Of a stretch of 27,204 nucleotides of DNA, positions 8,981 through 15,985 are shown in pieces. Every line of letters begins with the position of its first letter. Position 1 is the stretch's first letter. The position numbers were made by a program, and so were the translations under genes. The DNA lies in contig CAZJDM010000051.1 of NCBI GenBank assembly GCA_964544765.1, forward strand, positions 1 through 27,204. The letters run 5' to 3'. The stretch comes from CAZJDM01 sp964544765. GTDB taxonomy: Bacteria > Bdellovibrionota_B > Oligoflexia > CAYFLR01. Below the pieces are notes generated by a model. That model saw only the letters and a list, made by a program, of their open reading frames with translations. It was not told the DNA's origin and did not search any database.

Positions 8981-9040
8981 ACAAACCTCTGGATTTTAAC
9001 AAACAATCCATGAATCAATAAGGATTAATTATACTACTTA

Positions 9041-9090
9041 TTTATTCACTTTTACTCACGCTTACTCACGTTTATTTACGTTCATTCACG
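9041..9090. repeat. Five 10-bp tandem repeats, consensus TTTAYTCACG
   Basis: Five head-to-tail decamers (TTTATTCACT, TTTACTCACG, CTTACTCACG, TTTATTTACG, TTCATTCACG) fill the space between the hydrolase-like gene stop and the fadL-like gene. On the minus strand they read as repeated CGTGAGTAAA-like units upstream of the fadL-like start. Ten-base phasing would suit a multi-site operator, but slippage is also possible. Confidence 0.8.
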
Positions 9091-9093
9091 GAC

Positions 9094-11598
9094 CTATTCG
9101 CATGCCTGTAAAATTTCTGGACCATCCGGCTCTAAAACCCTTCCACTTAAAATAAATTCGCGAGCTTGTATCTGGCCTGCACATGTTGCTGTAGTCCTTT
9201 TATCAATAAGAAAATTATGCCTGGCCCGAGCGCCTGTTTCAAGAGGTTCGTAGTCCCAAGGGTAAAACAGCCAAGACGAACGGTGTAAAGAATCTCCATC
9301 TCGGTTGACGGTTCCAGTTATACAACCATTATCATCATTACAACCGGGTAAATCCCCTTCGTATAAATTCATTGAAAGTGACCAAATGTCCATGCTTTGA
9401 GCGGGTATAACCTCGTCTTCATACATTTGCTGGACTAAAATATCAGCTTGTCCAGTGTTATCAACAAATGATAAAGGATCTACAACTGCAGAGAAAAAAC
9501 TATGAGCCAGTTGCATACCAATCAGTGATTTAAAGGTTTCAAGCTCTCCTAAAACCTCTAATTCACTCTTCATTTGCTCGGTAAATAATTCAGTATTAAC
9601 CAAAATACTCGCAAAATCAGCGCCAATACCATTTAATACAAACCTGTCTATTGGAATGTCGCCTTTTTCGGAAATTAAAATACCCAAAATAGCTCCTAGC
9701 CCTCTGCCCACAAAATTAATGGATGGTTTGGCACTAGCAATAATACTTAAATTGTTATTAGATTCTGAATCAAGTTCTGGTATGATATTGTTTAAGCTAT
9801 CTTCGAGACCTAGTAGGTGTAACATAATCGGATTTACTTTTAACATAATAGCCAGATGGTAAATATCCATTAATGTTTGAATCATATAACCTGCAGTTAT
9901 TGACGGGTTCATACTATTAATAAAATTACCTCCAGAGTCATCTCTGGTAATTTTTCCGTCACCATTAATATCTTTAAAAGATCGTACCCCATGACCAAAC
10001 GCATCAATGGCAATAACAGCGATATTTTTATTGGCGAATGTATTGGCCAAAGCTATGAATTCTGTAGCATCTCCAAAAAAACCATGTTGGTAGATCACTA
10101 CTTTTGGATTTAGATTGTCAAGCTTTTCGGGCATTGATAGCCAAAAATCCATCCCTTCTGCCGAAGAAAGATCAGCCGGGTTTTCATTGGGATTGATCTT
10201 TAAACAGGTACCTCCGGGATTTTCTCCAGTGATATCGATATCAAGGATCCATTCTTTGGTAGCTGGATCCTTGGTTAGAAAGTTAGTACAGGAGTAATGC
10301 CCACGATATATAGCCTTAATATTTAGATTTCCTGCTTCATTTAATTCTTTTAGAACCGGCATGGAATCCGTTTGCCCATCTTGGTTTAGATCAATTTCTT
10401 CAGTAAAATAGGCCAGCATGTTGATAGAATTATTAGTGTTATTGTTGAGTGAGTTGGGAGTATTGGGAGTATTGTAAATATTACTAAGTTGCTCATCAAG
10501 GTCGTTTAACCCATAATGGGTTCTGTCCAGCAGATTAGGTGTAAATAGTTTGTTTCCAGTAGGGTTGGCGGTATCGTTTGGTTTTAACATTGTAAATGAG
10601 ATGGGACTATCTGCCGCTCCCCAATAATTAGCGTTATCATTTTCCGTTGGTTGCCAGACTTCATCTTCATCATAATCGTCATCATCATTGTTATCGTTAT
10701 TATTATTCCAATCCAATGCGGGATTGAAGACACTAAGAGCTGTTTCCTTGAGTTTTGAGTTGGTAAAGGCAGTGGTGCTATTTCCACTGGTGGTAAATAC
10801 AAATGCTCCTATAATATCACTTCGCTTAATATCTATTTCATCAAGATCCTCTAATATAGGATCAAGTCTCGCTCGTTCAGCTTCAAGGGCCGAGACATGA
10901 GCCAAGTTTAAGCCTGTCAGCTCGAAAAATTTGGAACATGCTTCATCGATATCAATATCGGGACAGGCGTCATTGTTATCAATAAGTGATTCAGAGCTTT
11001 TCAATAAGCTTGATACAACAGTTTCTCCCAAGGGAGATTCGTTTGTGTCAAGCATTGAATTAGTTATGATTACTACATATGAGTTACCTTTGATAAAGGT
11101 CTGGGATGTTGGAACCAGAATTAGCTCATTGAACTCGGTAAGGACAACGGCCGCGAAGTCTCCCTGCTGACCGGAAATATTTATCGAAGTGGGCCAAGGG
11201 TAAACCCGGTCATGGATATTGGCGGTGTTGATTATCAGAATTGAATTTTGCCATCTAGAATTATATTTAAAATCGATTTTACCATCGAAAGGTATTCTTA
11301 TGGGTATTTGAGAGTTAGTTGAGTACAAAGGATCAATACCGACTTGGGAATTAAGTTCGTTTAAGTAATCTAGAGCCATTGTACTTGGAACCGGTACTTC
11401 TCCCGTGGCAATGTTGAATTTTATCACTGTACAATAGGAGCAGAGTTTTTCTGAGGTTACAGGGGAAAGTTCGGCATCACTGAGATCCATCTTGGGAGTG
11501 GGATCCCCATAAAAGAAGCGTTGATAAGCTTCCCTGCATCCACTTTGAAATATCAATCCCAAGAAAAAACAGAATGTTATAAAAAAAGAAAAATTCAT
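9094..11598 (-). CDS. VolA/Pla-1-type alpha/beta-hydrolase lipoprotein lacking the catalytic serine
   Basis: An 834-residue lipoprotein (lipobox FQSGC, Cys21) resembling the VolA / Pla-1-cef family of surface lipases. The N-terminal 480 residues form a beta-rich region with an Asn/Asp tract near 297-312 and a calcium-loop-like DLNQDGQTD at 403-411. The hydrolase domain starts with VVIYQHGFFGD (501-510, oxyanion region), then AIDAFGHG and an EF-hand-like loop DINGDGKITRDD (543-554). The nucleophile elbow at 631-635 is G-R-G-L-G: glycine (codon GGG, 9700-9702) replaces serine. A likely acid (D728 in YEDEVIP) and histidine (H772 in SLHRS) remain. The ribosome-binding site AAGGGA overlaps the preceding stop, so translation is probably coupled. 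A binding role is inferred; hydrolysis by another residue is not excluded. Confidence 0.8.
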   Translation of the reverse strand: MNFSFFITFCFFLGLIFQSGCREAYQRFFYGDPTPKMDLSDAELSPVTSEKLCSYCTVIKFNIATGEVPVPSTMALDYLNELNSQVGIDPLYSTNSQIPIRIPFDGKIDFKYNSRWQNSILIINTANIHDRVYPWPTSINISGQQGDFAAVVLTEFNELILVPTSQTFIKGNSYVVIITNSMLDTNESPLGETVVSSLLKSSESLIDNNDACPDIDIDEACSKFFELTGLNLAHVSALEAERARLDPILEDLDEIDIKRSDIIGAFVFTTSGNSTTAFTNSKLKETALSVFNPALDWNNNNDNNDDDDYDEDEVWQPTENDNANYWGAADSPISFTMLKPNDTANPTGNKLFTPNLLDRTHYGLNDLDEQLSNIYNTPNTPNSLNNNTNNSINMLAYFTEEIDLNQDGQTDSMPVLKELNEAGNLNIKAIYRGHYSCTNFLTKDPATKEWILDIDITGENPGGTCLKINPNENPADLSSAEGMDFWLSMPEKLDNLNPKVVIYQHGFFGDATEFIALANTFANKNIAVIAIDAFGHGVRSFKDINGDGKITRDDSGGNFINSMNPSITAGYMIQTLMDIYHLAIMLKVNPIMLHLLGLEDSLNNIIPELDSESNNNLSIIASAKPSINFVGRGLGAILGILISEKGDIPIDRFVLNGIGADFASILVNTELFTEQMKSELEVLGELETFKSLIGMQLAHSFFSAVVDPLSFVDNTGQADILVQQMYEDEVIPAQSMDIWSLSMNLYEGDLPGCNDDNGCITGTVNRDGDSLHRSSWLFYPWDYEPLETGARARHNFLIDKRTTATCAGQIQAREFILSGRVLEPDGPEILQACE

Positions 11599-11607
11599 TT
11601 TTTTCCC

Positions 11608-12648
11608 TTATTGATTACAGTCTACCTCTGTTTCCATCCAGGTTGTGCCACTGTCTGGGTTGGTAACTACTGCTATTATTTTTACTTTTTCGGGAGAATC
11701 TTTTTCACATCCAAAATAACTATTGGTAGTAGTGCTTAACCACAAGGCAAAGCCTCCTTTTGAAGAAAACCACTGAGTTTTATAGTTGGTATCCTCCTTT
11801 GTATTTTCAATTTCTAATTCTAATTCTATCTTGAAAATAGTCCCTAGTTCAAAATTCTGATATTCAGTTTGTTTTGTATCTTCTTTAGACACTTCTTTCT
11901 TGTAGCTGTCGCTACTTTCCGAGTTCTTTTTGGTTGATTCTTCTTTATTGTATGATTCTTTGCCATACTCTTTTTTTTCATACTCTCCTTTGTCCGTTTC
12001 TTTCTTAGTAGATGTATCCTTAGATTTGCTGGCGAATAATTTTTCCAACTCAGTATTTACCGCACTTAGACTTGATTTTGATGCAGTGATTTCTGAAATC
12101 ACAGGATTAACTGCCAGATCTGCTTGGGCCTTTGTGTCTGCATTATAGACCTTGATTTGGTGGGTGAATTTTTGATCGCTCGGTTTTAGGGTGATAGCAA
12201 TTTTGAAATTATAGCTTTTTTTATCTTCTAGAAGAGTCGTTGGAGCAGTGTAAACAGCTTCATTAAGATTGTCGGTCCCTTCGATTTTGCCATAAGGGAA
12301 CTCGTTTTCTGTATCGACATTATTGTTATTATTGTCGTCTTGCACAGCCATTTCATAGGAAAAAATTAATTCATCATCGTTGGGATTAAAGATCAATAAT
12401 TCTAATTTTGATTCCTGACCAACAAGAATTTCAGGCTTGTCCATTCGGCTGGCCAATATTTTGGGCCTGTTATTAGTTTGATTTATCACGAAAATATCCT
12501 TGATATCCTTACCATCCTCTTTAAAGGAAGAAAAATTTTCTTCATCGACTTTCTGGCCGCCAGCCTGTTCTAGAATGCCCTCGCAGTGGTAAATACAAAA
12601 GAGTGACAAAATAAACATAAGTTGGAAATATTTGTTGTTTTTTTTCAT
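11608..12648 (-). CDS. Ig-like lipoprotein with Lys/Glu-rich linker (paralogue of next gene upstream)
   Basis: A 346-residue exported protein, probably a lipoprotein with Cys22 after an unusual FCIYH, so lipidation is uncertain. Residues 60-170 look like an Ig-like beta-sandwich (PKILASRMDKPEILVGQE opening, KSYNFKIAITL strands). A highly charged linker of Lys, Glu, Ser and Tyr runs about 205-262. The last 60 residues carry a module with Trp293, a single Cys314, Trp337 and a V-x-C end (Cys344). The same layout ends the preceding gene's product, so the two are paralogues. The start ATG follows the upstream stop by 9 bases, with AGGAT overlapping that stop, which implies coupling. No known family recognised; a surface-complex role is inferred from context. 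Confidence 0.75.
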   Translation of the reverse strand: MKKNNKYFQLMFILSLFCIYHCEGILEQAGGQKVDEENFSSFKEDGKDIKDIFVINQTNNRPKILASRMDKPEILVGQESKLELLIFNPNDDELIFSYEMAVQDDNNNNNVDTENEFPYGKIEGTDNLNEAVYTAPTTLLEDKKSYNFKIAITLKPSDQKFTHQIKVYNADTKAQADLAVNPVISEITASKSSLSAVNTELEKLFASKSKDTSTKKETDKGEYEKKEYGKESYNKEESTKKNSESSDSYKKEVSKEDTKQTEYQNFELGTIFKIELELEIENTKEDTNYKTQWFSSKGGFALWLSTTTNSYFGCEKDSPEKVKIIAVVTNPDSGTTWMETEVDCNQ

Positions 12649-12657
12649 TGTTACATC

Positions 12658-13392
12658 CTATTTACAATTTACTTTTTTCTCGTTCCAAGCTACACCACCC
12701 ATTCGATCCCAGATTACGGAATAAATCGAAATTTGATTTCCGCCATTTTCAGGGCACATATAAATGGTTTTCTTTATGTCTGTGGTTTCAAATGAGCCTG
12801 CTTGGGCATACCATTTATAATTAAAGTCTGATTCCCCCTGTTCCTTATCCTCCGCAATTGCTTCTACAGACATCATTTTTGATTTTGCTCCCTTAGTTGA
12901 TCCTCCTTGTTTAACATTGATTCCTTGATGAGTGGGATTTGTATTGAGTTCATCGGATTCAAAACTGCCGCCTGTTTTGTATACGTACACGTTTTTTCTA
13001 ACGTTAAGATTAATATCTTTCCCAGATAGTTGAATTTCAACGGTGATAACTCTGCGATTTTGCTTTGGCTCCAGCTGCTTAGGAGCATTATATAGAAATT
13101 TTGATGGATTGTCAGTTGTTTGAATTGAGCCATTATCAATGGTAGGAAGAGTGTTTTCTTCAGGGTCGATTATACTGGTTGAAGTAAAGGCAATATTATC
13201 AGGATTGACCAAGTTTAAGCTGAGAGTTGAGGGCTCGCCGGTGAAAAGGCTTGGAGGTTCAAACTGAATACCTAATACTCGAAATTTATTTACCAGATAT
13301 TCGGGATCTAGTTCCTTAACCTCTTCTTTACCACAACCAAACAAGATGATTGCGATTAGGATATAAATTATATTCTTTTTATGAGTCATCAT
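12658..13392 (-). CDS. Ig-like lipoprotein, shorter paralogue
   Basis: A 244-residue lipoprotein with a clear lipobox (ILFGC, Cys20). It has an N-terminal Ig-like domain (residues about 35-140, opening FRVLGIQFEPPSLFTGEP and closing in a NVYVYKT strand). Its C-terminal module matches the next gene: Y-K-W-Y-x-x-x-G-S-F, then Y-M-C, then V-I-W-D-x-M-G-G-V-A-W-N and V-N-C. The paired cysteines could form a disulfide. Two ATGs (13392, 13389) are possible starts. It sits 67 bases after the TonB receptor gene and is translationally linked to the longer paralogue. Function unknown; the context suggests an accessory of the receptor or the hydrolase-like protein. Confidence 0.75.
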   Translation of the reverse strand: MMTHKKNIIYILIAIILFGCGKEEVKELDPEYLVNKFRVLGIQFEPPSLFTGEPSTLSLNLVNPDNIAFTSTSIIDPEENTLPTIDNGSIQTTDNPSKFLYNAPKQLEPKQNRRVITVEIQLSGKDINLNVRKNVYVYKTGGSFESDELNTNPTHQGINVKQGGSTKGAKSKMMSVEAIAEDKEQGESDFNYKWYAQAGSFETTDIKKTIYMCPENGGNQISIYSVIWDRMGGVAWNEKKVNCK

Positions 13393-13432
13393 CTTTTTCT
13401 CACTACCTTTATTTTGCGCTTTTTAGACAAAA

Positions 13433-13467
13433 TCTAATAAAAAACCTAATAAAAAAAACCTAATAAG
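13433..13467. repeat. Three direct repeats of CTAATAAAAAA at receptor 3' end
   Basis: Three copies of CTAATAA separated by A-runs span the TonB-receptor stop codon and the bases after it. The stop itself lies in the last copy, so each copy supplies a further TAG in the minus-strand sense, not all in one frame. Read on the minus strand, the T-runs could aid pausing, but there is no stem, so I do not call a terminator. Confidence 0.6.
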
Positions 13468-15946
13468 TGGCTCTTATGCCTAAAAAGGGAACAATCTCTA
13501 ATCCTTCTATATACTGTTTCTCAGAGTAGTCATAATTATACTGAGTAGATATCGGCACAGTAGCCATGGTTACGTTCTGTATCTCCAGATATAAATTCAA
13601 GCGCCAGGTATCCCAGATAAAAATATAATCGGTCCTGACGTCAATCTGATAGACGTCTCGATCAAGTTCACTATTGATAAGTTCAACATCATATTTTGTT
13701 ACAAATATATCTTTATCACCATCATAATAATCTAGAATAAGTGGAGTTACTCTTTGTCCGGAATAGTAAACTGCTTTGGCCGCAAACTTCCAGCTTGGTG
13801 TAATTTGATAGCTTGTAACAAGAGTAAGATCAACAGGCTTATCAAATGTTGATTTGATCCAGGTACCAGAATTGGGTTCTTTTTCTTCAACATTTAAGTA
13901 GGTAAATGCCACCCATCCCATAAATCGTTTGGTCAAGGTGTGTTTTAGAAGCATTTCAATACCAAAGATTTTAGCTAATCCGTTTGGTACTATACCGAGT
14001 TCTGAATCCCATATAGGAAGATTTCTGATGTCTTTTAAGAAACCTTCAATTTGTAATTCAATATCAGAAGTTATATCAAGTTCAAATCCAGTACCGTATT
14101 GATAGTTCTTTTGGGCGGGAAGTTCTGGGTTGCCGAACCACCTGTCTATGTTACTATCGATTATCACTTGAGAGTACTGACCACATGCCGCTTTTAGTCG
14201 AAAACTATCTGTAAGGTTATATCGAGTGGAGATTCTGGGATCTACATATAGCTTGTTTTTAATATCCAGAAAGGAAACATTGAATCCTGGAATAAGTTGC
14301 CACGATTTGGTTACTTGAAATTCATCTCCTAGAAACAGGGTAAGTCTGGTAGCTGTGAGAGACTCTAAGTTTGTTATCATCGCCTCTTCTTGCCCCTCTT
14401 CGACCTCAACGTCTTCATTTACGACTTCTCTTTCATAAAGCAATTTAGTGACATCAAATTGGCTACCATAAATAAATCTATGATCCTTTGAGACCCTGTG
14501 TTCAAAAACCGAATCCAGACCACTGTAATGGGTGGTGTAGACCTGACTGTCATCATCAATAGAATTATTGCTCCTGCTTTGAAGGTAATACGGTGATAGC
14601 TGATATTGAAAATTTTTATCGCTTCTATCTTTATAGCGTAAGAATAATCCGGTGAAGAATTTTTGTTGATTGAAATCAATCAAATTCGATCCGGATTCAC
14701 TTTGGTTGACTGCCAATTGATCCCACGCATTTATAGAATCTATAGAAATTGTTTTTTTCTTGGCTAATCTATAATCAAATCCGATCTGGACATCTGAGAA
14801 TGTGGGAAGGGCGATAGCGGTATTTTTATCTTCTATAAAGGGTTTGGCTACGATATCAAGATAGCTTCTTCTTGCTGAAAATCTATAAGCTAGATTATTA
14901 TTGATGGGACCTTCTACATATGCTTCGCTTTTGATAAGAGATATGTCAAATTCACCTGAGTGTTTGTCATAATTACCTTGAGTTGGAATTATGTCCAGAA
15001 TTCCGCCCATAACATTACCATGATCCACACTAAAGCCGCCTGGATATAAATCCATTTTTTCAATCAGATTTGTATTAAAGATACTGGACATATTTCCGGA
15101 GTGATAGACAAAGGGAATTGGAATTCTGTCAAAGAGAATAAGCGATTCATTTGGTGATGACCCTCTGATTACTAAATTGGATGTATTACCGCCGATTCCG
15201 GTTTCACCATAGCTGCCAGATTGTTGGGGCATACCACTGAGAGATTTTCTTAAAGTTCTTTCACTGCCTGATTTACTACTGCTGCTTGATTTGCTGTCGG
15301 TAGATTTACCACTACTACTGGATTTTTTGGTGCTTTTTTTACTACTACCTTTTTTACTACCGCCTTTTTTCTCTGTGCCACCGGTTTCTCCTGTGCTCAC
15401 ACCGGGCAAGGCTTCAATGGCTTTTACCGCATCTCCACCGGTACCGGGCAAATCTTTTAGTTCTCTGGTTTTAAGACCGTGTTTGGACATATCAGTGCGC
15501 TTTATTTTTCCGAAAACGAAAACTTCATCATCTGACTCGAAATATTGTTTTAAGTAAATTGTAAGGGGTTCTTCTAGCGGTACATTTATATCCATCACCT
15601 TGCGTTCATAGCCCTCTCGTAGAAATATAATTTGATGTTGACCGGCTTGTACTCCTTCTATGGTAAAGTAACCTTTTATATCGCTCTGCGTACGCTTCTT
15701 TTGTGTGGGAATAAAAATATAAGAGTCTGCTACTGCCCCTCCGCCTCCACTTTGGAAGATTCTGCCGTTTACTGTGTATAAAGAAAATGGAGCTTCTGGT
15801 TTTGGGATGTCTACATACAAATCATCGTTGGTATTGTTGTTATTATTATTGTTGTTGTTATTGTCACTTGCGAAACAGGGAGATGATGAAATCCCTACCA
15901 AGGCAGTTATTATAATAAATTGAATTATGGTGAGTAAATTAGTCAT
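13460..15946 (-). CDS. TonB-dependent outer-membrane receptor with carboxypeptidase-regulatory-like domain
   Basis: A receptor of about 828 residues that would import a ligand across the outer membrane using TonB energy. After a signal peptide (to about residue 28) comes a poly-Asn stretch, then a carboxypeptidase-regulatory-like beta-sandwich (about 57-135: VNGRIFQSGGGGAVADSYI, GYFTIEGVQAGQH). The plug begins DLPGTGGDAVKAIEALPGV (about 167-184) and resumes at LVIRGSSPNESLILFDRIP (about 259-277). Between them lies a Lys/Ser/Gly insert of some 60 residues that I do not know from other plugs. VMGGILDI and a large barrel follow. I see no TonB box. I start at the ATG at 15946; a TTG at 15949 is possible. 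It lies second in the cluster, 40 bases after the FG-GAP gene. Confidence 0.87.
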   Translation of the reverse strand: MTNLLTIIQFIIITALVGISSSPCFASDNNNNNNNNNNTNDDLYVDIPKPEAPFSLYTVNGRIFQSGGGGAVADSYIFIPTQKKRTQSDIKGYFTIEGVQAGQHQIIFLREGYERKVMDINVPLEEPLTIYLKQYFESDDEVFVFGKIKRTDMSKHGLKTRELKDLPGTGGDAVKAIEALPGVSTGETGGTEKKGGSKKGSSKKSTKKSSSSGKSTDSKSSSSSKSGSERTLRKSLSGMPQQSGSYGETGIGGNTSNLVIRGSSPNESLILFDRIPIPFVYHSGNMSSIFNTNLIEKMDLYPGGFSVDHGNVMGGILDIIPTQGNYDKHSGEFDISLIKSEAYVEGPINNNLAYRFSARRSYLDIVAKPFIEDKNTAIALPTFSDVQIGFDYRLAKKKTISIDSINAWDQLAVNQSESGSNLIDFNQQKFFTGLFLRYKDRSDKNFQYQLSPYYLQSRSNNSIDDDSQVYTTHYSGLDSVFEHRVSKDHRFIYGSQFDVTKLLYEREVVNEDVEVEEGQEEAMITNLESLTATRLTLFLGDEFQVTKSWQLIPGFNVSFLDIKNKLYVDPRISTRYNLTDSFRLKAACGQYSQVIIDSNIDRWFGNPELPAQKNYQYGTGFELDITSDIELQIEGFLKDIRNLPIWDSELGIVPNGLAKIFGIEMLLKHTLTKRFMGWVAFTYLNVEEKEPNSGTWIKSTFDKPVDLTLVTSYQITPSWKFAAKAVYYSGQRVTPLILDYYDGDKDIFVTKYDVELINSELDRDVYQIDVRTDYIFIWDTWRLNLYLEIQNVTMATVPISTQYNYDYSEKQYIEGLEIVPFLGIRATY

Positions 15947-15985
15947 CAAGCAAGAACCTTACTTATTGATAGCTGTTAACAACCA

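Noticed and set aside
15291..15557. 88-codon plus-strand Leu/Pro-rich ORF opposite the receptor plug
   Set aside because: Antisense shadow of the Lys/Ser insert; composition explained by the complementary codons.
15830..15870. AAT/AAC trinucleotide run considered as a phase-variation switch
   Set aside because: Changes in steps of three do not alter the frame; it codes for Asn in the receptor, so it is listed as linker variation only.
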